A DNA stretch of 53,060 bases, from contig CAZLWA010000014.1 in NCBI GenBank assembly GCA_964563165.1, positions 1 to 53,060 on the forward strand, given 5' to 3'. Position 1 is the stretch's first letter. Each line of letters opens with the position of its first letter. Position numbers and translations under genes: made by a program. The notes beneath the pieces were generated by a model. The model was not told the DNA's origin and did not search any database. It worked only from the letters and a program-made list of their open reading frames with translations. Source of the stretch: CAZLWA01 sp964563165. Lineage in GTDB: Bacteria > CLD3 > SB21. Of the stretch, positions 33,659-41,954 are shown piece after piece.

Positions 33659-34696
33659 TTATTTTCGCGCCAACAATACATGATGAATTCCCTGCTGTTT
33701 CGCTTGCTGCAGGGAAACATCCAGCGTTTGGATCAGATCCGATTCATTTTGGATCCATTCGTGAGACAAACCGGTCAAGCTGATGGAAACCGTCAGGGTA
33801 ATGGTTTTTCCCGCGCCGGATAATTTTTCAGCCGGCACGAGATCTTCGTATACCGGAAACGGATACTGCTGAATGGATTCCAGGATCAGTTTGCATTTGA
33901 TCATCGCGTTCTCCTCCGGCGTGTGCGTAAATATGATCGCGAATTTGCCGCCGTCAAAGCGCGTGACAACGTCGGAATTTCTCACCGAGTTGACGAGAAT
34001 ACTCGCCAATTCCTTGAGCACTACATCGCCCTGTTGGGCGCTATACGTGTCGTTGATCTTTTTATAATGATGAATATCTACGATGGCCACGCTGGAATGA
34101 TTTTTGTAACGCTTGACCGCGCTGATTTCCTTCGCGATGCGTTCGTGAAAATATTTTCGGTTATACAGCGAGGTCAGCGGATCGGTGATCGTCACCGTTT
34201 GTAAATATTCATTTTTTTCCGCCAGCTTGGCTGTGACTTTTTTCAGCTCCTCGTTGGAATTGATCAATTCCGCTTTCATCTGATCGAGTTTCTGTACTTC
34301 TGCGAGTAATTCGTCGTACAATTTTTTATTGCGCAACAGCGCTTTGACTTTAATGCTCAATTCTTTCTGATCATACGGTTGAATAATATATTCGTCCGCG
34401 CCCTTGTCAAAACCGTGCACCTGGTCCACAAATTCTTTCAAATTGGCGGTCACGAAAACGATCGGAACGTGTTTATCGAAAAGCCGGACGGCTTCGCAAA
34501 CCTGAAAACCGTCAATGCCCGGCATACGGACGTCCAGCAGAATCAGATCGGGCTTCAGGTTTTTCGCCATTTCCACGGCCGCCGAGCTCTCGTGCACTTC
34601 AAAAAATTCATACTCCGGCTTTTGCAGCGTTTTCCTGAGCGTGTAGCGCTGCGCTTCGTTGTCGTCAATGATGAGGATTTTATATTGCTTGTTCAT
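33659..34696 (-). CDS. response regulator with degenerate GGDEF domain
   Basis: A 345-residue protein: receiver domain (residues 5-122), coiled-coil linker (about 125-165) and GGDEF-like domain (about 170-345). In the receiver the acidic pair D11/D12, phosphoacceptor D55 and T83 are kept, but the usual Lys in a KPF/KPY motif is Gln (IIQPYD, Q106). In the GGDEF domain the signature RFGGDEF reads RFDGGKF (246-252): Gly, Asp and Glu are changed to Asp, Gly and Lys. The metal-site DxD is D207-I-H209. Cyclase activity is therefore very unlikely, and a scaffolding or signalling role is more probable. It follows the hybrid kinase after 27 bases and precedes gcvP. Partner: presumably that kinase. Confidence 0.88.
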   Translation of the reverse strand: MNKQYKILIIDDNEAQRYTLRKTLQKPEYEFFEVHESSAAVEMAKNLKPDLILLDVRMPGIDGFQVCEAVRLFDKHVPIVFVTANLKEFVDQVHGFDKGADEYIIQPYDQKELSIKVKALLRNKKLYDELLAEVQKLDQMKAELINSNEELKKVTAKLAEKNEYLQTVTITDPLTSLYNRKYFHERIAKEISAVKRYKNHSSVAIVDIHHYKKINDTYSAQQGDVVLKELASILVNSVRNSDVVTRFDGGKFAIIFTHTPEENAMIKCKLILESIQQYPFPVYEDLVPAEKLSGAGKTITLTVSISLTGLSHEWIQNESDLIQTLDVSLQQAKQQGIHHVLLARK

Positions 34697-34723
34697 CGGG
34701 TTGAATGGGCAAAAACTTCTTGG

Positions 34724-36886
34724 TTAGGTAACGCCGACGGTACGAACGGAGGTTTTGAGTATGCGGTGAATTTCGGCCAGTAATTTTTCGCGTGAAAACA
34801 TGGTTTTTTGAAAGATATGATAGTTGTCCCCGGATAGCTTTTTCTGATCCTCCTCGGTGAGTACTTTACCCGTCAAAAACAGCACCGGTATTTTTTCCGT
34901 TGCGGGGTCACTCTGCAGGTTCTTCAAAACTGCAAATCCGTCAATTTGCGGCATCAGGAGGTCCAATATCACCAGATCGTAGTATTTCCGCCGAAGAAGC
35001 TGCACGGCCATTTCTCCGCTTGTCACAACTTCGGAAATAAAATCGTCGCTCTCCAGAATTTCTTCCACGAGTTCTGCCTGCGAAAGATCGTCATCCACGA
35101 TCAGGATCTTTTTCAACCCGCGTTCTTCGCTTAACTTATGAATCCGCTTTATGAACATCTCTTTGACAATCGGTTTGACCAGATAATCTGAAGTACCTAA
35201 ACTGTAGCCCAATTTTTTATTATCGATCATCGAAACGATGGCAACGGGTATATGCTTCGTAGCGGGATTGCGTTTGAGCTCCTGCAGGACCTCCCAGCCG
35301 TCTTTTCTCGGCAGCATGATATCTAGTGTGATCACATCGGGTAAGTATTTCAAGGCTTTTTCTGACGCCGCATCTCCGTCTTTAGCCACGATGATCTGAT
35401 AATGGTCCTCGCCTAAATATTTTTTCATGATATATACCGATTCGTCATCATCTTCTACCATCAGAATAGTTTTCCTGCCCGGATCCCGCTGGATTTCCAC
35501 GGAGTCGTCCGTCGATGGCGCAGACGGAGTAGGCGCGGGTTTCGTAAACAAATCGGCGATTTCTTTTTCCGACATCATCGTTTTCGCATCGCCGCGGTGT
35601 TTAGCCGGCAGAATGAACCTGAATGCGGAGCCTTTGCCAAGCTCGCTTTCGACCCAGATCTTTCCTCCAAGCAACTCGACCAACTTCCGTGTCACCGAAA
35701 GGCCCAGTCCCGTTCCTCCGTATTTGCGCGTCGTCGAACCGTCGATCTGCCGGAAGGGGTCGAAGATAGTAATGAAATCGTCTTCTTGAATACCGATACC
35801 GGTATCCATGACCGCAAATTCCAGCACGCCATCAAATTTCGTTCGCCGAACTTGAAGCGTTATTTTTCCCACGTGCGTAAATTTGATCGCATTCGACAGC
35901 AGATTCAGCATGATCTGCTTGAGCTTGTTTTCATCCGTGCTGTGCAGGTCGATGCCGCTCTCAATATCCACGATGAATTCCAAATTGGTTTCGCGAAGCA
36001 TCGATGCCAGGGTGGTTTTAATATTATTGGCAAATTCGGAGACGACGTATTCGGCAAAAAACAGATCCATACGACCCGCATCGATCTTTGAAAGGTCCAG
36101 GATATCGTTGATCAGGCGTAACAGATTTTTTCCGCTTTTTTCGATTATCTTTATTTGTTTTTCCTGCTCTTCGGTAACATCGCCATCCATGCGCGCGAGC
36201 AATATGCTGGAGAGCGCCAGAATCGAATTCAGCGGTGTTCGCAGTTCGTGGCTCATATTGGAAAGAAACTCGGACTTCAGGCGGTTGGCCTCCACGACGC
36301 TTTTTTTCACGGCCTCCAGATTGCGGTACGCCTTTTCCAATTCCTGATTTTTTTTCTCAAATTCGAACTTTCTTTTTTCAATATCCCGGAACGCTTCGGC
36401 TAAGGAGCGCTGATTCTCGAGCTGAATGGAAATATCGCGCAGGCCCCAGCGCCGTCCTACGTAGCGGCCGGAGTCATCCAGCAAAGAAAAAATCTGCAGT
36501 TGAGCGAATTGGATCTTCGGATGATTCGTTTCCATCTCTTCGACGCGCTGAAAGTGATGGTCGTCCGGAGCGGGAACATTCCGTAAAAAGGCTTCCGGCT
36601 CCTTGAAAATATTTTTGAGGAGATCGATAAGTCCCTGTTCGTTCATTGCGAGGGCCTGCTGCTTTTCGATCGCAAAAACCTGACAAAACCGGGGATTAAT
36701 TTTTTCAATTTTCCCGGTTTGGCCGACGAACACCAAGGCATCCGGTATGCATTCAAAAAAAAGATCGAGGGAAGTCGGCCGGGACGCCGGCGGGTGCGCT
36801 GACTTATTTTTGGCGGTAGATTTTTTAGAAAAAGCTTTCTTTGCGGAAACCGACGGCTTTTTCCCGGTTAGTTTTTTTTTACCCAT
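34724..36886 (-). CDS. hybrid sensor histidine kinase with PAS and two receiver domains
   Basis: A 720-residue cytosolic protein. It begins with a Lys/Ser/Ala-rich basic tail, then PAS-like domain (about residues 38-150), coiled coil, HisKA with SNMSHELRTPLNSIL (phosphoacceptor His near residue 213), HATPase (NLLSNAIKFTHVGKI, DTGIGIQEDDF, TRKYGGTGLGLSV), and two receivers (ILMVEDDDES..DIMLPRKDGW..VKP; ILIVDDDLSQ..DLLMPQIDGF). The second receiver ends QKTMF where KP would be expected. I chose the ATG at 36884-36886 because an upstream Met at 36976 sits inside gcvH. It is 25 bases after gcvH and 27 bases before the response-regulator gene. No transmembrane segment is seen, so it senses something cytosolic. 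Confidence 0.9.
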   Translation of the reverse strand: MGKKKLTGKKPSVSAKKAFSKKSTAKNKSAHPPASRPTSLDLFFECIPDALVFVGQTGKIEKINPRFCQVFAIEKQQALAMNEQGLIDLLKNIFKEPEAFLRNVPAPDDHHFQRVEEMETNHPKIQFAQLQIFSLLDDSGRYVGRRWGLRDISIQLENQRSLAEAFRDIEKRKFEFEKKNQELEKAYRNLEAVKKSVVEANRLKSEFLSNMSHELRTPLNSILALSSILLARMDGDVTEEQEKQIKIIEKSGKNLLRLINDILDLSKIDAGRMDLFFAEYVVSEFANNIKTTLASMLRETNLEFIVDIESGIDLHSTDENKLKQIMLNLLSNAIKFTHVGKITLQVRRTKFDGVLEFAVMDTGIGIQEDDFITIFDPFRQIDGSTTRKYGGTGLGLSVTRKLVELLGGKIWVESELGKGSAFRFILPAKHRGDAKTMMSEKEIADLFTKPAPTPSAPSTDDSVEIQRDPGRKTILMVEDDDESVYIMKKYLGEDHYQIIVAKDGDAASEKALKYLPDVITLDIMLPRKDGWEVLQELKRNPATKHIPVAIVSMIDNKKLGYSLGTSDYLVKPIVKEMFIKRIHKLSEERGLKKILIVDDDLSQAELVEEILESDDFISEVVTSGEMAVQLLRRKYYDLVILDLLMPQIDGFAVLKNLQSDPATEKIPVLFLTGKVLTEEDQKKLSGDNYHIFQKTMFSREKLLAEIHRILKTSVRTVGVT

Positions 36887-36911
36887 GCTGTAAGAAACCC
36901 ATTCATCGCTG

Positions 36912-37295
36912 TTAAGACTGCGCGATCGATTCACGGTATTTTTGTGCGGACAATAAATTATTTTTGTTGGCCGCATCCGTGATTTTCATTTTGATAATCC
37001 AACCTTCGCCGTACGCGTCGGTATTAATGGTCTCGGGAGCGTTCTGCAACGTTTCGTTGATTGCGGTGATCTCTCCGGACAGCGGGGCATAGAGGTCGCT
37101 GACGGTTTTGACCGCTTCAATGGATCCGAACGGCTGCCCCGCCTGGATCTTTTTCCCAACCGCGGGCAATTCGACAAAAATAATGTCTCCCAATTCCGAT
37201 TGTGCGTAATCGCTGATGCCGATCACGGCTTCGTTCCCGTTAATTTTGACCCACTCGTGGCTCGAGTTGTACAGTACCTCATCGGGAAAATTCAT
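36912..37295 (-). CDS. gcvH: glycine cleavage system H protein
   Basis: The 127-residue carrier has lipoyl Lys at residue 63 in GSIEAVKTVSDLYAPLSGEI and the usual SHEWVKINGNEAVIGISDYA start. It shuttles the aminomethyl intermediate between P, T and L proteins. The ATG at 37293-37295 follows AGGAGATGTTCGC, while upstream in-frame ATG at 37388 overlaps the TPR gene and adds a non-family extension. It lies 68 bases after the TPR gene and 25 bases before the hybrid kinase gene. gcvP is two genes downstream, and lpdA at 4608 could supply the L protein. Confidence 0.95.
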   Translation of the reverse strand: MNFPDEVLYNSSHEWVKINGNEAVIGISDYAQSELGDIIFVELPAVGKKIQAGQPFGSIEAVKTVSDLYAPLSGEITAINETLQNAPETINTDAYGEGWIIKMKITDAANKNNLLSAQKYRESIAQS

Positions 37296-37363
37296 GCGAA
37301 CATCTCCTGGGTTAGAATGACAGTAAAAATCTATTTCATCTACACGTCTGTGCAAAAGCAGGA

Positions 37364-39250
37364 TCACCCGACCAATTGGCTGCTCCACAAGTACAGCCGC
37401 TTCAATTCCAGGATTTTCCGGTCAATTTTTGCGTCGGTAGGGTTTTTCGCTTTCAACATTTTGCAAACTTTATACGCAGAACCGTATTGACCGCGCGCGG
37501 CCAACTCATCAACCATTTCCGGCGTTGCATCCTGCGGATTGATTTCATCCACTTCCAGGAAGGCTACTTCTTTTTCGATCGGCTCCTCCCTCACAGCGGA
37601 AGTTCTTTCTACGGATTTCTTTTTTTCAACGAAAGCCGGGCTTGCCGTTTCTTCCTGCTTTACGTCTGTCTTTTCTGGAATCTTCTTTACTTCAATTTTT
37701 TCCGCGGCCGGTTCCTTGGCGGTTATTCGGGATTCTGTCTTTTCAGATTTCTCAACGGCTTTTTCCAGCGCAGCTTCACGCCGTTCCGCATCGGATGTTA
37801 GCGCAGAAAAATAATCTCGGTAAGTCATCGGCGGACCCTCGTCGGACGGAACAACGTCTTTCATAAGATCGCCCAGATCCCCGTTACGGGAAAGGAGTGC
37901 GTAGGCTCCCACATCCATCACATCGTCGCTGTGCTCGAGGTATTCCGAAAATTCTGTCAAGCTCAAGACACGCTCGTCAAAATCCGCAATAAAATTAGCT
38001 TCGTTGATTTCGCTTTCATCGGTCAAATTTTCCACATAGTCCTGATACGGCATAGACCGCTCATTATCCCCCGCTTCGGGTTCCGTCGCAGGTTCGGGCT
38101 TGGCGGTGATTTCTTTCTCATCGGAATCTTCCTCGTCCTGGAAAAGCGCTTCGATCAGATCGGCCTCTTCCGTCAGCAGATCCAAATAATCTTTATAAGA
38201 AATATCAATTCGCGCTAATCCGTCATCTTGTTCGGCCTCCGAAAGAAGCTCTTCTTCTTCTTTCAACATTGCGTCTTCCAGATGCTCTTCAAAAGTCGTC
38301 GGAGTTTTTTGCTCGGCGGGCGGTTTCTTAATTTCCGGTTTTTTCTCGGCTGTTTTTGTAATTTCGGCTGTTTTCGCGCCCACGAGTGTCAGCTTCGCGT
38401 CCAGTGTTTCGCGGCTCAGAATCAGCGCTTTACCGGCCTTCTGCCATTCCTGACGCTGCTTGTATTCTTCAAAAGAAACTTCATCGTCGTCGTAGAAGTA
38501 CATGAGACCTTTTTCATCCGTGTAGGCAGGCTTGTGCACGGGCTTGACGTCCGCCGTCCCTTCGGTCTGCGTTGTTTTTTTCTCGACGGGTTTGGATTCA
38601 ACGGGTTTCGTTTCTTCTATCTTGAATTCCTGGCTGTCTGTAATTTCTCCGGCAAACGCATCCCGCGTTTCCATTTTAACCGGAGCTTTTTCACTGGCCG
38701 GTTTTGGAATTTCTTTCTTGAGGATGGTCGGGCGAATATCCTGTTCCTCTTCTTCGTCCGCGGGTTTGGCCGCTTTAATTTTCTGGTAAGGTTCTTTCAA
38801 ATCCACAAGCGATTGGATGATCGGGCGATTGATCGGATCCATGCGGAGCGCTATGCGGTAATGCGAAACGGATTGGACAATGTCGTCTTCTTCCAGCGCC
38901 AGATCGCCCAGGAGCTTATGCACGGTGAGATGGGCCGGATGCGACGTCAACAGTTCCTCTAAAATCGCACGGGCTTTTTTCTTATCCCCCATACGGTAAT
39001 ACGCTTTCGCCAAAACGAACGTGGCCGTATCGTAATGAGGATAGATCTTCAGGCCTTCCTGGCATGCGAGAATGGCGTGTTCAAATTCGCCGATGTTGAG
39101 GTACGCGTCGGCAAGCTGAGCAAAACGAACGGTGTCCGGCTGAAAAGCCAGCCGGCCCTCAATCTGCTGAATCTGCGCGATGAGATTGATTTCGGCGAGC
39201 ACTTCCTGATTACTGATACCGGCGACCGGCGTTTTGTTTTCTTTTGTCAT
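37364..39250 (-). CDS. TPR protein with acidic, motif-repeat tail
   Basis: A 628-residue cytosolic protein. Residues about 18-160 hold TPR helices (RFAQLADAYLNIGEFEHAIL, ATFVLAKAYYRMGDKKKARA, VHKLLGDLALEEDDIVQSVS). From about 165 on the sequence is very rich in Glu, Lys, Pro and Thr. Within this tail a short motif recurs: SYKDYLDLLTEE (about 350), PYQDYVENLTDES (about 400), TYRDYFSALTSD (about 474), all fitting [SPT]Y-x-DY-x3-LT. A related VSFEEYKQRQEW lies near 255. Such repeats may be docking sites. A C-terminal helical segment (EMVDELAARGQYGSAYKVCK) ends the protein. It follows lptE after 48 bases. Function unknown. Confidence 0.78.
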   Translation of the reverse strand: MTKENKTPVAGISNQEVLAEINLIAQIQQIEGRLAFQPDTVRFAQLADAYLNIGEFEHAILACQEGLKIYPHYDTATFVLAKAYYRMGDKKKARAILEELLTSHPAHLTVHKLLGDLALEEDDIVQSVSHYRIALRMDPINRPIIQSLVDLKEPYQKIKAAKPADEEEEQDIRPTILKKEIPKPASEKAPVKMETRDAFAGEITDSQEFKIEETKPVESKPVEKKTTQTEGTADVKPVHKPAYTDEKGLMYFYDDDEVSFEEYKQRQEWQKAGKALILSRETLDAKLTLVGAKTAEITKTAEKKPEIKKPPAEQKTPTTFEEHLEDAMLKEEEELLSEAEQDDGLARIDISYKDYLDLLTEEADLIEALFQDEEDSDEKEITAKPEPATEPEAGDNERSMPYQDYVENLTDESEINEANFIADFDERVLSLTEFSEYLEHSDDVMDVGAYALLSRNGDLGDLMKDVVPSDEGPPMTYRDYFSALTSDAERREAALEKAVEKSEKTESRITAKEPAAEKIEVKKIPEKTDVKQEETASPAFVEKKKSVERTSAVREEPIEKEVAFLEVDEINPQDATPEMVDELAARGQYGSAYKVCKMLKAKNPTDAKIDRKILELKRLYLWSSQLVG

Positions 39251-39298
39251 AAAGGACTCCGAAAAAATGGCGTTAAACCGATTTTCGTAATGGACGTT

Positions 39299-39805
39299 CT
39301 ACCAATTCGATACCATTTTGTTTAGAATATTCTGTGTGATCATTTTGATCGCGTCATCAATACCGTCGGTGCGGCGCCTCTGGCCTTGCAGGGAATAACG
39401 CCCCCATCCTGAAATCGATTCTTCCCACACGGTTTTTTTTTCTTTTCGATTTTCAAAACGGATCGTAGTTGTAATCGTAATCTTGTAATCCGTCGTTGAA
39501 AAATTACTTCCGCTGCCCGCGAACGTGAACGGTACGTCCTGCAACTGTGTGATCTTGCCGTTGATCACGGCGTCTGCGGATTTCAGATCCGCCACTTTCA
39601 GGTTATTATCTTCGATAATGGCTTTCGTCAATTCGCTGCTTACTTTTTCCCGGATACCCGGTTCGGAAGTCAAATTATCAAACACGGGCACCGCCACCGT
39701 TTTCAGGCCTCCTAAATTCGCTCCCGTAAAGGAATAGGAGCAGCCAAAGTTCATCAAGACTAAAAATAAAATTGCTGTCTTCTCACCACAAAGGCACGGA
39801 GACAC
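39299..39805 (-). CDS. lptE: LptE-like LPS-assembly lipoprotein
   Basis: The mature part begins at the lipobox Cys (LMNFGC) and reads SYSFTGANLGGLKTVAVPVF, DNLTSEPGIREKVSSELTKA, SADAVINGKITQL, the pattern of LptE/RlpB, which plugs LptD in the outer membrane and aids lipopolysaccharide export. I chose GTG at 39803-39805 because it gives a 22-residue lipoprotein signal (SPCLCGEKTAILFLVLMNFG). The in-frame ATG at 39880 is antiparallel chance overlap with the end of the sigma-54 gene, giving non-signal residues. The chosen start lies in an arm of a dispersed repeat (39785-39858), so the repeat has shaped the N-terminus. Length 168 residues is normal. TTG or other starts cannot be excluded. Confidence 0.78.
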   Translation of the reverse strand: MSPCLCGEKTAILFLVLMNFGCSYSFTGANLGGLKTVAVPVFDNLTSEPGIREKVSSELTKAIIEDNNLKVADLKSADAVINGKITQLQDVPFTFAGSGSNFSTTDYKITITTTIRFENRKEKKTVWEESISGWGRYSLQGQRRRTDGIDDAIKMITQNILNKMVSNW

Positions 39806-39858
39806 GAAGCTTTTTACTAATTGATTAGTACCCTTTGAGCCTTTGTGACTTCTTGGCA
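39785..39858. repeat. dispersed inverted repeat at the lptE 5' end
   Basis: Left arm 39785-39809 (ACCACAAAGGCACGGAGACA...) and right arm about 39832-39858 (CCTTTGAGCCTTTGTGACTT...) form an inverted pair around a TTTACTAATTGATTAGTA palindrome-bearing spacer. The left arm overlaps the first codons of lptE; the unit ends five bases before the sigma-54 gene's stop codon. Confidence 0.8.
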
Positions 39859-39863
39859 AAGCA

Positions 39864-41114
39864 TTACAAATCCAAGTCATATTCTTTAATTTTCCTGTAC
39901 AGCGTGCGTTCGGATAATCCCAGTGATTTTGCCGCTATACTGCGTTTACCTTCGAATTTCTTAAGCGCCTTAATGATCAATCCTTTTTCCACCTCATCCA
40001 GGGTCATCATGTCTTTGTCGCCGGAAGACTCGTCCACATTGTATACTTCGGTCTCAACGACTTTGCGGTCGCTTATTTTCTTGTCATACAGCACCGACGG
40101 GGAGTGCCCTGTTAATCCACTAAGGCCGAATTTCGCGGCCAAAAAATGCTTGATGTCCGTCACATCCTGTTTCAGCGACAACAAAGTCCGATACAAAAGT
40201 TCGCGCTCGGCTTGTTCAGGCGTGACATGCGTCGTCACGGGCAGATGAACGGACTCGAGGTCGTCTGCATCGTCCACATCTTTGAAGTTTTGAAGATGCA
40301 GCGTTACGTCTTCCGCCGTGATCATGTCGCCCCGTTTCAGGGTGATCAGGCTTTCGACCAGGTTTTTCAGTTCACGCACGTTGCCGGGCCAACGGTAATT
40401 GACGAGCTTTTCCATCGCGTCGTCGGAAAATCCCTTGAAGACTCCGTGTGTCTGCTCACTGAAATCCCTTGTAAACTTATCGATCAAAACCGGAATATCG
40501 TCTTTCCGTGCGCGGAGCGGAGGCAGCGTGAGTTGAATGGCACGCAGCCGGTAATACAAATCTTTTCGAAATTCTCCGCGGCGCACCATCTGGTCCAAGT
40601 TGCGATTCGTCGCTGCAATGATGCGCACATCCGTCTTTCTTGCGGCTGACCCGCCCACCTTCATGAATTCGCCCGTTTCCAGAACGCGCAACAGTTTCAC
40701 TTGCGTTGCGGGCGGCATATCGCCGATCTCGTCTAAAAAAATCGTGCCGCCGTTGGCCGATTCAAAATAACCTTTGCGCTCCGAAACTGCACCGGTAAAG
40801 GCACCGCGTTCATGCCCGAATAATTCGCTTTCTAAAATGCCTTCCGCGATCGCTCCGCTGTTGACAATGATCAGCGGACGGTTTTTTCGCGGACTGAGCC
40901 GGTGAATGGCTTTCGCGGCAAGGTCTTTGCCGGTGCCGCTCTCCCCGATGATGAGCACGGCCACATCCGACGGCGCGATCTTACAAATATCGCGCACAAT
41001 ATTCTTGATCGTCGGCGACGCACCAATGATGCCGCTGGATTCGGCAATAGAGTCTAAATTCTCTTCTATCTCCTCATTGGTCAGAACAAATTGTGTGTCG
41101 TGAATTCCGTTCAT
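39864..41114 (-). CDS. sigma-54-dependent transcriptional activator without receiver domain
   Basis: A 416-residue AAA+ activator. Only about 25 residues precede the AAA+ domain (about 26-265), which has Walker A GESGTGKD, the sigma-54-contacting GAFTGA loop (in RGAFTGAVSERKG), Walker B GGTIFLDEIGDM and the arginine finger region RKDLYYRLRAIQL. A linker (270-365) and a Fis-type helix-turn-helix (RSIAAKSLGLSERTLYRKIK) end the protein. With no receiver or sensor domain, it must be controlled by expression, oligomerisation or a partner. It lies 5 bases after gmk. Its targets cannot be named; no -24/-12 element was looked for systematically. Confidence 0.93.
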   Translation of the reverse strand: MNGIHDTQFVLTNEEIEENLDSIAESSGIIGASPTIKNIVRDICKIAPSDVAVLIIGESGTGKDLAAKAIHRLSPRKNRPLIIVNSGAIAEGILESELFGHERGAFTGAVSERKGYFESANGGTIFLDEIGDMPPATQVKLLRVLETGEFMKVGGSAARKTDVRIIAATNRNLDQMVRRGEFRKDLYYRLRAIQLTLPPLRARKDDIPVLIDKFTRDFSEQTHGVFKGFSDDAMEKLVNYRWPGNVRELKNLVESLITLKRGDMITAEDVTLHLQNFKDVDDADDLESVHLPVTTHVTPEQAERELLYRTLLSLKQDVTDIKHFLAAKFGLSGLTGHSPSVLYDKKISDRKVVETEVYNVDESSGDKDMMTLDEVEKGLIIKALKKFEGKRSIAAKSLGLSERTLYRKIKEYDLDL

Positions 41115-41119
41115 CCGAT

Positions 41120-41689
41120 TTATTTTCGAATAATTTCCAAAATTTCGTTCGCGGCGCGGTCTATGGAATCGTTGACGACGATATGATCAAACTCTTTCGC
41201 TTTTTCCATCTCCTGTGCCACACGAGCCAACCGGACTTTGAGGGACTCCTCGGTTTCCGTGCCCCGCGCCAACAGGCGTTTTTTCAATTCTTCCATTGAA
41301 GGCGGTTTGATGAATATCAGCACCGACTGATCAGGATATTGTTTCTTCACACTCAGAGCGCCGTTGACGTCAATATCCATGATGACGTTGCAGCCGAGTT
41401 TAAGGTCAGGTTCAACGGCCATTTTCAACGTACCGTAATAATGGTCAAAATGGTGATCGTATTCGATAAAATCATGGTATTGAATGTGCGCCTTGAACTC
41501 CTCGTCCGAAATAAAATAATAATCTTTACCGTTGCGCTCGTCGTCACGCTGCGTTCGTGTGGTCGCAGAAATGGAAAATGCTATTCTCGGGTCTAATTTG
41601 AGCAATGCATTTTTGATCGCGGTCTTTCCCGTGCCCGACGGCGCACTGAAAACTATCAATTTGCCGTGCTTGGATTTCAGTTTAGACAT
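41120..41689 (-). CDS. gmk: guanylate kinase
   Basis: The 189-residue enzyme phosphorylates GMP to GDP. P-loop FSAPSGTGKTAI at residues 14-25; GMP-binding RTQRDDERNGKDYYF and YDHHFDHYYGTLK; later DIDVNGALSVKK and the lid with RLLARGTETEESLKVRL. The start overlaps no neighbour, and a good promoter lies upstream at 41740-41768. It is the first gene of the long minus-strand run to gcvP. In many genomes gmk precedes rpoZ; here it is at a separate site. Confidence 0.96.
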   Translation of the reverse strand: MSKLKSKHGKLIVFSAPSGTGKTAIKNALLKLDPRIAFSISATTRTQRDDERNGKDYYFISDEEFKAHIQYHDFIEYDHHFDHYYGTLKMAVEPDLKLGCNVIMDIDVNGALSVKKQYPDQSVLIFIKPPSMEELKKRLLARGTETEESLKVRLARVAQEMEKAKEFDHIVVNDSIDRAANEILEIIRK

Positions 41690-41739
41690 ACTATTATTAC
41701 TGCCAAAATTTCATAGTAATACTCGGGTACTTAAGTAAA

Positions 41740-41768
41740 AATATAGACTTTATACATTGATATATCAA
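41740..41768 (-). promoter_or_regulatory. sigma-70-like promoter for the gmk run
   Basis: On the minus strand TTGATA (41763-41768), 17-base spacer and TATATT (41740-41745) match the consensus at five of six positions each, the best pair in the window. Transcription would begin about 40 bases before gmk and could reach far down the run. Confidence 0.6.
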
Positions 41769-41954
41769 GGAATTTTTTGGCAGTTTGGCGTAAAACGGAT
41801 CTTTCGTGGGGGGATATTTCAGACAGGATGTGGACAGCACGGGCGCGGATGATACGATATCCGCTTCGCTCAATTAGTTCAATAAACGCAGCCGGTTGGG
41901 CTGAAACTGGCCGATAACGTAAAAAAGTCTATAAACCGGAATTTTCGCCCAGAC

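Noticed and set aside
37296..37363. glycine riboswitch upstream of gcvH (also sought at 33609-33658 before gcvP)
   Set aside because: Gaps are too short and carry no glycine-aptamer-like repeats of paired stems.
39806..39880. N-terminal extension of LptE starting at ATG 39880
   Set aside because: The extension overlaps the end of the sigma-54 gene, crosses a dispersed repeat and places the signal peptide internally.
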